Source of the DNA: Chimonanthus salicifolius
Taxonomy: Eukaryota; Streptophyta; Magnoliopsida; Laurales; Calycanthaceae
Direction of reading: 5' to 3'
Length of the DNA: 64,000 bases
Assembly: GCA_013350335.1 (NCBI GenBank)
Contig: CM023539.1
Coordinates: forward strand, 32,226,631-32,290,630
Part shown: piece after piece, positions 1 through 11,767 of the stretch
How the letters are laid out: each line of letters starts with the position of its first letter
Position numbering within the stretch: the stretch's first letter is position 1
Notes under the pieces: model-generated
What the model was told of the DNA's origin: nothing
What the model saw: the letters and a program-made list of their open reading frames with translations, nothing else
Database searches by the model: none
Program-made: the position numbers and the translations under genes

Positions 1-477
1 TTAAAAAAATTGGGAGTGTTCACATGAATCCCTTTTTCAAAATATTAATTTATCATTAATTAATAAATATAATATCAAAATATATATAACAATCATTATA
101 AAAAAAAAACGAAGTAAACCCTCCATGTCCTTGTTGTTGCAGCTGTGAGTGAATTCTAGATCCATGGAAATGACATTAATCAATGCTATTAACGTAACGG
201 GCACACTTATTAACAGGCTGTTTTGGATCTGAATAAGATCCCACACTTGAACACTGGGATTTGGGTTATATGACGTTCTATATCATATCCTGGCTTGAAG
301 CCTACAGATTCAGGTCTGGAGCAACCCAGGATCTTCTTCATTGGCAAACCCTCATGGGATTAAGCTCAATCAGTTCTGATACGACGACATTCTCAGGAAT
401 TAAAAAAATAGTAAAAAGAAATAAGAAACCCAAATTAAAGAAGGTAAGTGACAGAGAGACTTAGAACAGATTCCCAG
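1..477. other. Unit start, no recognisable gene
   Basis: An open frame on the plus strand (237-464) ends in a good-looking splice donor (GTAAGT at 444). I do not recognise its product. The frame has no upstream ATG, and the apparent downstream exon lies on antisense Copia gag sequence, so I do not call a gene. Equivalent stretches are 22955-23432 and 45345-45823. Confidence 0.4.
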
Positions 478-725
478 ATTTTCCTTTCTTAGATGGATCA
501 ATTATTTCTTCAACAGGGTGAACCCATCCTCTTAGAACAGATTCCCAGATAGTTCCATCGATGGATACAAGAAAAGTTTTCATGCGAGCGTTTCAGTAAG
601 CACAATTTGTACCATCGAAATATGGAGGTTTGGTAGCCTCCTATCTCCTCTGTGCATTGTCCTAGCACATGGATCACATCTAGACAATTAAGACTTAACG
701 GAGGAACCTTGCTCTTGATGCCAGT
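478..725 (-). mobile_element. Copia retrotransposon remnant: gag start, leader and PBS
   Basis: Read on the minus strand, 628 down to about 478 translates as PPYFDGTN..Y*NARMKTF followed by FLVSIDGTIW..V..GW. This is the conserved N-terminus of plant Copia gag (PPxFDGxNYxxWKxRM). The expected Trp codon is a TGA stop (593-595), so it is dead. Positions 711-725 read TGGCATCAAGAGC on the minus strand, close to the initiator-Met tRNA primer-binding site (TGGTATCAGAGC) used by Copia elements. They directly adjoin the LTR end at 726. A 19-20 bp direct repeat (about 460-478 and 530-549) marks the distal end of the homology. Only the first tens of gag codons remain. Confidence 0.75.
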
Positions 726-778
726 TGAAAGTCTAGGTTAAGCGATTGCATTGTTCTAGAAGAGGGAGAGAGATAGAA

Positions 779-814
<36 letters not shown>

Positions 815-1657
815 CGGAGATGGGTGCTGGGTGGGGTAAATAGGACCTTTTTAAAAATTTAATCCAATTTCCTTAATTTTTTTTTTATTAACACGTAAAA
901 GAATAAAGACACATAAAACAATCAACGTAAAATATAAGCAGTTAAATTCACTAAACAATTATTAGATCTAGAACCATAAGAGCATTGCACACCATTCACA
1001 CATTGCACCAGCATTTATAGTGGTTCGGTTCAAAGAACCTACATCCACTAACAGAATCACCAAACTTAGGGTTATCCAAGACACACTAAAATTAGGGTGA
1101 AATACCCTAAAATTACAGTCCTAGAAAGAGGTTCGACCACAGAGATCTAGATCTCAACTCCTATTTTTTATGGTGGTTCGACCCGATAGGTCGAGGAGCT
1201 GGATGGTGTAGTCTCGACATGTCGAGACATATACGGATGATGAGCTGTTTAAAATATACAGATGATGACACATATACAGTGGTCTCAACACGTCGAGAAT
1301 CTTTGATGTGTTGAAAATATGATTACCAAAAAAGGTTTCATTGACAAGTCAAACATTATTCGACTATCGAACTCGAGAGCACCCCAAAAAAGACAAAAAA
1401 ATCACGACTAGTCAAATAATTCGACAGGTCGATCCCAAGAGCCATCATAAAACCCAAACGGTTTTCGACAGTCGACTGTGTTCAACATGTCGATCCATAA
1501 GAAGGTCGGTCCGTCTACTGGTCGAACCTGGTAATCTATGACAGAATGCACCTAGGTTTTGGATATAGTCCAGGGGCTTTGGTTTTGGGCCTCAATCAAT
1601 TTTAATACAACAATTATGAGCCCAACCTAGGTGATTTACCTGTTATGTTGCCACACA
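726..1657 (-). mobile_element. Copia-type LTR, minus orientation
   Basis: The stretch begins TGAAAGTC and ends GCCACACA on the plus strand, giving the TG..CA ends of an LTR. It adjoins a PBS-like site at its 3' side (minus sense). Inside, minus sense, are the Copia R-U5 phrases GGATGTAGG..CCGAACCAC and a C-rich tract before the 3' end, here expanded into a 33-base run (782-814). It also has repeated GTCGAC-type motifs between 1150 and 1530. Compared with units 2 and 3 about 390 bp are missing after 1184. LTR assignment is by structure; no search was possible. Confidence 0.65.
782..814 (+). repeat. Poly(G)33 homopolymer
   Basis: An uninterrupted run of 33 G inside the minus-strand Copia LTR. 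It sits where related LTR ends carry a CACCCCCTCCTCTAG-type C-rich motif (as at 2266-2282), so it looks like an expansion of that motif. It is absent from units 2 and 3 because the whole 577-901 stretch is missing there. The exact length may be unreliable in sequencing. Confidence 0.85.
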
Positions 1658-2312
1658 TCAGAGAGAAAACCTTTAACAAGTCTTATGAACTTCATGAGTT
1701 GCATGCGATCTTCCAACTTGAACATCCAAGGCAGGTCTTGAGAAGGGCACGGAATTGACAAGAGGAGACACGGATAAACCGGGGCTCTAATAGGACACTT
1801 CGGAAGTACATCTACATTTGCAAAGCTTCAAAGGCAAGTGCTTCTTGTTTTGATTTAATTTCTAAATCATCTTGTACAGTGGATTAGATCCGAGGGATTG
1901 AACCACTCTAAAAAAATAGAGGGATAAGAACGTAGACCGGGGTAGGTCGAACCTTGCAAAATCTTAGGGATTGGGTGAAATTCCTAGACAATTGTTTAGG
2001 TGGAATTCCTATTCTATTTGTGAGGGTGTAATTCTCCACTTAGTGAATTTGAGGTAGCCCAAGTTGGGTGAGTCTATCAATGGACGTAGGAGGCATTTAC
2101 TCCGAACCACTTTAAATTGAGAGCATTGGCTCTTTGCTTGTGTTATTGCATTTTCATCTTGTACACTCTTGAACCACACACTTAATTAATTTGTTAATCC
2201 GCTGCATAAATTGTTAATTAGTCAAGCAAATTTTTAAAGACCAATAAATTTGGTGATTGACCTATTCACCCCCTCCTCTAGAGTCAATCTTGTTCTAGCG
2301 TCGAGACTTTCA
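1658..2312 (+). mobile_element. Copia-type LTR fragment, plus orientation
   Basis: Plus-strand text carries LTR 3'-half hallmarks: GGACGTAGGAGG..CCGAACCAC (about 2084-2110), then CTATTCACCCCCTCCTCTAG (2264-2283), ending GAGACTTTCA at 2312. The end matches, in inverted orientation, the terminus at 726, so two LTR pieces face each other head to head. The 5' part is not clearly bounded. Confidence 0.5.
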
Positions 2313-2808
2313 ATACATTTATTGCAAATCATATGTTTGAAAAAGAGTAATGAAGATCAAGAAATCATATCCAAAGCCTAAGAATATCGAAGCAACTAAT
2401 TGAAAATGAAGTCATGTGACATTGAAGCATACAAGAATATTGAAGACATTTGAAGATCAAGTCCAACTCAATTTTGGGTAGGATTAAGCTTTGAGTGTTT
2501 AGGACTCTAATTGTAAAGTTACTCAAAGATGAACACCTTGGCTCAAATTTGATTTAAGATGGACCCTAGGAACTTGTTACCACCTTGACCACATAATATT
2601 AGGTTCCTAGTTGTTGGCTTCAGTCCCAAGGGCACATTGAATACATAAAAGGACGGATTGAGACTTAGAGACTGAAAAACATATGTTTCACTGGCCAAAC
2701 CATCGATTGTTATAACTTCTTACCGTCGACTATGAGTATCACTGTGAAATACAGTTAGTCTCAGATTGAATACCATTGACTGTTGTATGGGAAACCGTTG
2801 TCTGTCTA
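2313..2808 (+). mobile_element. Left part of LTR-like repeat split by the 4.3-kb element
   Basis: Non-coding sequence rich in ACCGTCGACT-type phrases, which resume after the inserted element at 7094. The last five bases (GTCTA, 2804-2808) are the left target-site duplication of the insertion. It appears to be the 5' part of another Copia-type LTR. Confidence 0.45.
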
Positions 2809-5800
2809 TGTGATGACTTGACCCGAAATAGCGGGTCAATCGAATCGAGTGAAACTAAAATAGCAAATGGGTTCCTTGATTTTGTTGTGTGAAATTATAT
2901 GTTATTTTTTATTTTATTTTTATTGTTTAAAATAAAATAAATAAACACACAAAAATCTAGAATTTTATTAATTTAGGTTCCCTAATGCACACACATTTTC
3001 CCTCAATTAGAATTTTCAAATTTGTCCCCTTCAAGTTGAAATTAAGTGACCGGAAAATAAATTACCAAATTATATTTTAAATTTGCAAAGTTAAGGATTC
3101 CAATTGGAATTGTATAATTAAAAATCCAAAATTTATAAATTAATAAGATTTATTTAGCTGAGATGTTAATTAAATTCAAATGATAAATTAAAATTTGATT
3201 TTTTTTTGGTAAATAAATAATTAAACTACTGGATCAATAATTAAGTTTAAATTTTAATGAACTTGAATATAATCAATAATCAAGGAATTAATCAAATATA
3301 AACACCCAAACCCGGGTGGGCCCTTTTGGAAACCCACACCCTTTAGTTTCCCCATTTTTCCCTTAACCCTCGATATAAACATAACTATACCACCGTGTCT
3401 ATCAGGTTCTTCCCCAAATGGGATTCTTTCCCTTCCTTCTCTACCCCAAATCCCTAATTTTCGATTCCTTTCCCTTCTTTACCTCTCCAAAACGGAAACA
3501 AATCCTAGCTCTACACAGTGCACCTTCCGTTTTTAACTCCTCAAATCTGACTCCTAGTCAGAAGAAACCAGCTGACTCTATTTCCTTTAAATTCATGCGA
3601 TGGCAGTCAATTTCTTCTCCCAAAACTCGATCTCCATCTAGAGGTATCTCCATCAGATTTCTATTTTGTTGTTCCTGCCCCAACCTACGCCAGTCGACAT
3701 TGTGGTACCAGCTAGCACTGTGGTTTCTGGCACACCACCACCATTCGCATCCATATTGCAGTTGAGACAAGGAACCCAACCAGATCTTCCAGGTATGCCT
3801 CTGTCTCGCCTTTCTTCCTCTTTCTTTCTCTTCCATGTGTCTACCCTCCCTATCTCGCCAGTTATGGCTGTCCCTCAACCGTGAGCAATCAACCTTGCAG
3901 CCTTCTTCAACTAATATTTTCCTTAATCTTGACCTGTTGGAGTTTGCAGTACCTTTATAAATTTTAGATCTCATTACTCCTTGTTGTCACTTATTCCCTC
4001 TTCCATCATTTTACATTTTCTCACTTTATTTATTTGTTGCTTGTAGTATCAAATTATTTTGAAATAAAATAAAATAAAGAAAGAAATCAAAACAAAACTT
4101 ACATTTTGGCCTCTTCTTTCAGTCGACCCCCTTTTGCTGTGTTCACTTATCTTAGTGATTTTATGTTAGTCCACTTTATTAAATTGGGTTTTGGTCCTTG
4201 ATTTTTATTTGTTTAAAATAACTTAATGTTTTAAGATTTAAATATAGTTATCTATTTATTTATTTTATTACTTGAACACCAATTTTAATGGTATAAAATA
4301 ATAATAACAATAATATACATGTTTAGACCTTTTACTTATGTATCTGAGTTTTCAAAGTATATATGGGTTATATTTTTAATTTAATGATTTAAATTTTTAT
4401 GATTCCCTAAGTTCCCTTTCGGTACCTCTTTTAACAACTAGATTTAAAATTACTTTTTATTTGGCTGTCAATGGGTAGTTGAAGGCTGGAAAGGCAGCCA
4501 AGCAGGATGTCACTAATGTTTGTGGGCTAATGTTATCTGCCAGTTTCAAGTGCAATGGTCAAGTAACAAGAAAAGATAGCCAATGAAATATTGTTAAGGC
4601 ATTGGAAATTACTTTTACTATGCACTTGGGATGTTCCCATAACTGCATTTCATTTTGAATTTTTGGTGGACCCAATGATTATCCATCTAGTTGTTCTTTG
4701 GGGGCACAGAAATTAGGAACCACGTAGAAACTAGATACTGTTTGTCTGAACTTTCAACTTGAACTTATAAATTGTCAATGGTTAATTTATTATTCCATAG
4801 TTTGGATTCAACTTGTATCAAAGTACTTTTCCCCTTTGATTTCATTTAAAAGTATAAAAATTTTAAGATGTTTTTATTTTAGCATACGTATTAATCGAGC
4901 CACCCTTCTCAGTCAGTACATGTAAATGGTTTTATATTATATTGTTTCCTTTATGCTTTGGCTTAGTTAAACTTAGATTTATTTAATACTCATTTTACTC
5001 TTTAACGATATTTATATATGTATGGGTTATCCCTTATATTTTTGTTATATCTTTAGTATCATAAAAGTGTTCAATGACCCAAACTTTATCCATCTAATTT
5101 CTTTACAAAGCATTGAGAACTTTTGTTCTGTTGATTTAATTGATTTCAGTCTTTGCTTGCTTAAAGATAAAGATTTTGTAAACTTCATCTATTTTAAGTT
5201 GTTTTATCTTGGGCAATTAAATTATTCAAGGTACATTGTGACTTACAATTCACTTTCATTGTCTTATTTATACCGAAATTGGATGTAGGCATGGTTTAAC
5301 CATGCAGTGTGTGGACTCAGCCTTCACTCATCTCCTTGAACCTTAGGATGACCGTAGATTATAGTTGGCACAGCAACATACCTCACATTTATTTAGTATG
5401 GACTATTAGAGGGACTCAATCATGTGTTAATGGTACTTGGAACCTTTAAATAAATGTACAACACTTCCCGGGCGTTCTATTGATTGATTTCAAGTAGGAA
5501 TGCGCTTTGATTCATCACCTACACTTCACGAACTTTTTAGGTGAGGGAAAACAATACACTATACCTTGGTTGTATATGATATTCTCTATTTTTGGTTTAT
5601 GTGATTGAGCAATGAAAAATTGCATGATGTATTGTATTTTGAGAATATAATATTGGACCTATGAAATCGACTGGGTATTTATTGGAATAGTAGTTGTAAT
5701 CACGTTCTTACTCACAGTAGTATAAGGGAATAGGCTAAATGTTCTAATGGTCGTGAGGGGACTCAGTCTGCCCGGATAGTTGAAAATTAGCCACTAGCCT

Positions 5801-7093
5801 TGTTGAGAGGTCTAATAATTATGTTCGAATTAGATGGATATTTTATATACTGTTGTAGAGTTATTTGTGATGTTATTGAGATGAATTCATGATATTGTGT
5901 TGTCATAATCATAATTTATTATTATGCAAGTGTAAGATTATTGATGTTGGAATATGATGCTTTGGGACATGTATATGGTGTTTATGTCAATTTGAGATCA
6001 TATGACTGTTAGAGTATAATGTTTAAATTTATGGCATGATACATAACATGTGGTATGATGATAGAGATAATGCATGGTATGATGGCATCTTCATATTCAT
6101 GGGATGGGTATGGAGGTGTGAGCCGTGATCTTTCATGTAGACCACGACGGTGGTAGTGTATGACCTTGCTTTTAATGAGTAGTACCACGTATGTGGTAAG
6201 TTTGGATTATTAAGCCATGAAAGGTCACGTAGACTGTTATTTGGTGATGGTGTTAGCCTCGCTTCGGCAGGTAGGCCACTTCATGTGGTGTTGTGTTAGC
6301 CTCGCTTCGGTGGGTAGACCACTTCATGTGGTGTTGTGTTAGCCTCGCTTCTGCGGGTAGGCCACTTCATGTGGTTTTGTGTTAGCCTCGCTTCGGCAGG
6401 TAGATCACCAAACACAATAGGTGTTGTTGTGGATGAATGAGGCATTGGGTATTGTGCATTGTGCATTACATAGCATAAAGTATGGACATTAAATGCATAT
6501 CTAATTACTTATGGTTTTAATATTTCTTTATTTGTAGTAAATTGAGTATAGCAGAAATATCACATTCTGGATATGTGCTATTGTATTCCTTCAGTGGGCT
6601 TGGAGCTCACACCCTTATAGTGCAGGTAACCCTCTGGATTTAAAATTGGAGGACGACGTTGAAAACTAGAAGTTACTATGGATGAATATTTAAATTCCTA
6701 GTTAGGTGTTGAATTATGTTGATTGAGTTAATTATTGATGCTTCTTATTCTTTGAGACTTGATTATTTGATTCAAATAATTTGAGAAATTTGAGATTTAT
6801 TAGTTGGTTTTATTTTATGGATGGGATATGAGTAGTGAGATTAGATTTGATGTTGATAATAGATTGTCGATGACATTATGATGTATGCGATGTGTAAATT
6901 TTGAGCTTGAAAGATTTGATGGCGTCGTTATTTCATTCATAATCTTTAAAAATATATATATACTTATTTTCCCCAGCCACAAATTTGTGTTTTAAGGCCC
7001 ATTAGATGGGTGACGCGTTGGGTGACGCCCGTTCAGCCTGCAGTTAAGCGGGTCACGACCCGTTTAGGCTGTAGAAAGGGGCGGGGCGTTACA
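2809..7093 (+). mobile_element. Solo-LTR-like element A (4.3 kb) with 5-bp TSD
   Basis: Starts TGTGATGACTTGACCCG and ends GGGGCGTTACA, giving TG..CA termini, and is flanked by the exact 5-bp repeat GTCTA (2804-2808, 7094-7098). No gag, protease, RT or integrase frame is visible; the open frames at 3418-3974 are short and in conflicting frames. Internal marks are a leader with small splice-like sites, four 43-bp repeats (6252-6423) and a GGGCTTGGAGCTCAC..GCAGGTAA box (6596-6630) shared with element B. A very long solo LTR or a non-coding LARD-type element are both possible. Units 2 and 3 carry the same insertion at the same site. Confidence 0.65.
6252..6423 (+). repeat. 43-bp minisatellite, 4 copies
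   Basis: Four tandem copies starting at 6252, 6295, 6338 and 6381, each opening GTTAGCCTCGCTTC. The first three contain CCACTTCATGTGG, whose CCAC/GTGG arms can pair. The last copy is truncated. It lies inside element A, and copy number is the same in all three units. Confidence 0.85.
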
Positions 7094-8020
7094 GTCTAAA
7101 TGTTGTAACAAATGTTTGGTCTCTGATAAGTTAGCGTCGACTCTTGAGTTGGTAACCGTTGACTAATTGAATTGATTGTAAATCATTTTTAGTCTTTGAT
7201 AGACAATTGTCAATTGATAAGCCGGTAACTGTCAACTGTCTGAAACAAATGTAAAACAGAGTTTGTCTCTGATATCCATCCGTCGACAGTTTCCAATCGT
7301 GACTACTTATACAACCTGTCCAAACAGTCAACTGCTTATCTAGATTGTCAACTATATGGTGGCAACAGTCAATTTTTAATGCATTAGATGCTCATTCAAA
7401 CGGTCATCTTTTTTATTTAATGCATGGCAATGGTAATAAATTTGAAATTTATATATATACTTGTTATTATGAAGTCTAAACACTCTCCACCAACTGAGAT
7501 ACAGAGATAAATCAATTTGTCTATCATTAAAGTTCAAAATCATACACTTGCAAATCATTTATTGAGCCATTTTTGTTCAAATCCTTGAGTAACTCTTATG
7601 AATCATATTGAGAGAGTTATTCCTGAGCTTCAACTTGTAATCTATTGATTATATCTGAGATAAAAGGTTGTAAAGGGTTGGACCAACCCTAGTGAAGATA
7701 GAAGAAAGGATTCTACTTCAAGTTAAAAGAGAGGTGTAATCAAGGAGCTGTAAAAGGTTTCTTCGCCACCTATAAGGAGAAGCAATAGTGGATTTAATCC
7801 TCGAGCAATGTCTTGAGGCGATGACATCGGCAGGAAAGTCAAATCTCATAAAAATTCAAGTTCAATCTCTCAATCTCTTCTCATCTCCTCTTTCTATTTG
7901 TGCTTTAACTTATTCTTATTTACATGTTACTTTTCTAATTTGTGTAATTGGAGAAATGCCTAAAAGTTTAATTGACTGAATTCACCCCTTTCTTGAATCA
8001 ATTTCTGGGCAGCACCCTAC
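7094..8020 (+). mobile_element. Right part of split Copia-type LTR
   Basis: Continues the repeat interrupted by element A, beginning with the right GTCTA duplication. It carries Copia LTR phrases: GAGCTGTAAAAGG, CACCTATAAGGAGAAGCAA and GTCTTGAGGCGATGAC (about 7747-7823), and a TTCACCCC motif near 7980. No coding capacity is seen; short minus-strand open frames at 7131-7558 are inside the LTR and have no recognisable product. Confidence 0.5.
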
Positions 8021-9040
8021 TTTCTCTCACCAATTGCTGAAATACATTAAACTATGTACTGCAGATAGTTTTTATTGTAACTATGTACTGCAGATAGTTT
8101 TTATTGTAATTAAAAAATTATGTGGAATCACATATATTCCATTATAAAAATATTGTGCAATGTAATTTAAACATGGTGAAAGTTTTGTAAAAATCGAGTT
8201 ACATTAAGAGAAGTGGTCTTGATATTTCAATTGCATCATATTTATATATACTCTATCTCAAATATTTTGTATTTCTAATTTTTATTAATGGATTTTTAAT
8301 CTATTATTTGTAATTTTGTCATTTTTATACACTCAATTGCTAACTGTTATTAATCCTATCAAGTATGAGACATGTTTTTATTGTGATTAGATCAAATGCT
8401 AAGAATGTTGTATTTATTCATGTACTAAATTTGATATAATTTTAGAATTCCTTTATACAATATTAAGATATTACGTGAATTATTTAAAATAATAGGATAT
8501 CATATTTTAACTATCAGTCCAAAATGTCAAATTAAAAAAGATACCAAGTCTTTTATATGACATTTAATGTATTCTGTCATTGGATTTTTTTTTTAACTAA
8601 TCTGAAGTTAAAAACGTACTTTTAATTTTAATTGCATTGCATCTGTATACCTTATTAATTATTTTGTATTTTTAATTTACGTGAATGAATTTTTAATCTA
8701 ATATTTATATCTTTATCATGTTTTATACACTTAATTGCCAACAGATCATTATACTCACGTAAATATCATAACTAATTATATATATATATATATATATATA
8801 GAAAAAAGAATAAGTACAAAATATGATATAGTTTCCATTGTAAATATATCAAATGACAAGAAACCTTGCACTTATTCATATACTAAATTCAATATAAATT
8901 GAGATTTCTTTTATAAAATATAAACATATTCAAAAATTTAAATTTAAAATTATTCGATATCATATTTTAACTCATTATTATCATTATTTAACTCATTTAT
9001 CCTTTCTAATCTAGAGTTGACTTTTATATTTGAATTTAAC
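8021..9040. repeat. AT-rich block with an old internal duplication
   Basis: Two diverged copies of an AT-rich sequence can be followed by eye at about 8222-8530 and 8630-8975. Shared landmarks in order are ATTGCATC, TTTTGTATTT, GAATTTTTAATCTA, TTTTATACACT and GATATCATATTTTAACT. A perfect 29-bp tandem repeat lies at 8051-8108, and a TA microsatellite at 8777-8800 is longer here than in units 2 and 3. No gene is seen. Confidence 0.6.
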
Positions 9041-11767
9041 TGTCACGCCCCGACCCGAGAAGCGCGCCCAGAACGTGACTATTTTTTTTTTTTTTAACAA
9101 ATCCAATTATCAAAAATCCATGGGCCTCTCATGCGGTTCCCTAAGCCCATAGAAACGTTCGCACACGCTTGTGTGGACAATACTCATGACCTAAAACATC
9201 AAGTCCCCAAAGGGGCACATTGAAAAGATATCTCACATAAATTCTCCTGTATTAGTCGACTAATGGTAATCTGCTCAAACTGTCGACAATTTCCACGTAC
9301 CCGTCGACTGGCACTCTAAAAATCCAAAATACACACCATAATACGATCAATTATACAACATATTATCATATTACACATATATGACTTATACATAAAGTCT
9401 CTATACCACAAGTGAAATAATCACCTAAAATTTACATAATTTTTATATGAAACTAAACAAGAATAAATCCTACCATCGAAAAACACTGGATTCCTACTCC
9501 TAAGCATCGCAGAGGGATTCTCCTTTCCCACATCCAGTACACGACCTGCATTGTAAGGGACGTGAGCTCCAGCCCAGTGAAGAGAACTCAAATTAACAAG
9601 TCCCTTCAAATTTTCAGAATATCAAATTTACAATACAACCTATGAGGAAAACACTTTGAACACCATGGCCTACCTTTACCATTTGTTTTTTCCTTTCCAC
9701 ATACACACCCATGCATACACACGCATATACTCATAATATTAATAACACAATGCATGTTTAACACATGATAAGCAAATAAATCATATCTATCATTTAAAAG
9801 GTTACAACGAAACTTGTAATACACTGGAGTATCCCACTCAACCCCGTTGAGGTATCCCACTCAACCCCAACTGTACAGGTCCAGGGTATCCCACTCAACC
9901 CTGTCGAGGAATCCCACTCATCCTCGAATGCATTAAGTCAAGGCAGATAGAATGCAGCATCTTGCAAGAGCTTGACCGAATGTATAAGTGTGTGCGTATA
10001 CATGAACATGTATATTATCTATCAATTATCCATAAACACAGAAATAATATAAAATCATCATTCACATATGTTGTCTCCATATACCCTTTCCATAAGAGTT
10101 TAACAATGGAGTTTCACTTACTATCCACTGGTTGCAATCTAGGTTTAATAACCTAAAATGTTTTCATCTCATTACCTGCACAAACTTATTAGCACAAGTA
10201 TAATCACATATATACAAAACTCTATGCATGATCAAGGCCACATATATCACCTATTCACGTAACCAATATATGAATCACATGCACACATCCTAACATGATT
10301 TACATGTTCCTTTTCATAAATCACAGCATCATTGGACTTTTCACTCTTTTGTCCAAACTTTAAACCTATCACCCTCTAGACTTCTAATGGGTCCCACTTG
10401 GTCTTTCCCATCTTAAAAATACTATGGGTTCCATTTTCAATCTAAAATCTAATAGGTTTTAACAATAACCATTATACATGTTAAGTTGAGTCTCCTCACC
10501 TTGTCCAACTTGCAAATATCACCAAGATCTGTAAAGCATAATAATTCCATAAATTTTGTTTCAAATTGAAATATTTAAAACAACTCAAAAACTAATTTAG
10601 GAGAGGTTTTTTAAGATTTAAAAGAAAAACTCATTTCCCCTAAGAATTTTGAGACCAAATTTGAAGCCAAAAACTACTCTATTTTACAAAACTAACAGTC
10701 CTAGAGTTCTTAAAATTTTAAGTAGATAAATTTTCATACCTTAATCGTCGAAATCGGTGGAGAAATGATGGAGTTTGAAAAACCCGAGATCCAAACACGA
10801 AAAACCTTCGGTCACAGCTCAAACGCAGGAGAGCAGAAAGAAGAAGGAAAGAAAGGGAAAGGCAAAGAAAAAAAAAAAGGAAAAAGGACGATGGAGAGAG
10901 AGATTGCTTTTGAGTGTTTTTTATTCTTCATCCACTTCTCATCTCTTCTTAAGTCGATGGAAGCCTAATGCTACCCACCCTAGTTGTGGTGAATAATCAC
11001 CAAAGTTTTGATTTTTTTTTTTTCTAAAATTCAAATGTTTATCCATTTGACAAATAAAACTCAAAACCATGTAACTTATATAGTTTTAGAAAAATGAATT
11101 TAAAACCATATAATTTCTATGGTTTAGAAAATAATTTAAAACTTCTTTAATTTTTTTTTCCAAAATTAAAATACCTTTTTAAAATACACCCAAACTAAAT
11201 GATGTAATTTAAAACCACTTAAATACCAAATTTCAAAATTAAAATAACACTTAAAAAAAATTCTAGCTTTTGAGTCCGGTTAAATAAATTGACTGATAAA
11301 ACACTTCTAAAATTTTTGGGATAATTTGACACTCTTAAAACATTTAAAACTTTCATTTTGTAAAAATAGAGATACACCTGATATCTATAAAATCACACTT
11401 GTGTAAATCGAAATGATTGAGATAAAATTCCTTAAACTCAAAATTTCACACTAAATAAATTTGTAAGATTTGAGAATTGGAAAACCTCAAATCATTTATT
11501 TTCCAAACACAGATTATTTTAAGGGTCTCAGATGGAGAAAGTTCAGATAATTTCAACTCTACCACTATCCTTAACGAGTTGGATCCACTCACTTCCAAAC
11601 TCGAATCTAGTCAAACTTTGACTCTAAACAAGGCCCATTTGTTAATTACCCCGATTAAGCACAATTAATTGTAAAAAAAATACATAATTAAATACTAATT
11701 TGGGTCAAGGTATTAGATTAACAAATTATTTTCATGAACTTACTAACTACTCTGTGTGACGTCTGCA
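9041..11767 (-). mobile_element. Element B, same family as A, inverted
   Basis: Begins TGTCACGCCCCGACCCGAG. Read on the minus strand it ends GGTCGGGGCGTGACA, like the GGGGCGTTACA end of element A. The minus strand also carries CACTGGGCTGGAGCTCAC..GCAGGT (about 9546-9590), matching the box in A. It holds the four-fold ATCCCACTCAACCC repeat and a purine-rich leader (about 10765-10930). The right border is uncertain: sequence resembling the AT-rich block resumes at about 11768. I found no protein-coding domain; small frames near 10765-10996 are low-complexity (Lys/Glu-rich). Confidence 0.5.
9828..9930 (+). repeat. ATCCCACTCAACCC short repeat, 4 imperfect copies
   Basis: Four spaced copies of (T)ATCCCACTCAACCC or close variants occur inside element B. 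The same array is at about 55334-55436 in unit 3. It is missing in unit 2, where a 700-bp deletion removed it. Confidence 0.75.

Noticed and set aside
237..552. Possible two-exon gene end: open frame to GTAAGT at 444, 73-base intron, then a short exon 517-552 with TAG.
   Set aside because: The supposed second exon is the exact antisense of a Copia gag fragment (minus strand 628-478), the frame lacks an ATG, and amino-acid changes between units are frequent.
3418..3974. Overlapping plus and minus open frames in element A that look like a captured gene.
   Set aside because: Frames conflict, are broken between units (for example by an early stop in unit 3), and carry no recognisable domain; the region looks like a non-coding leader.
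6252..6423. CRISPR-like array.
   Set aside because: Copies are head-to-tail with no unique spacers and lie in a plant retroelement.
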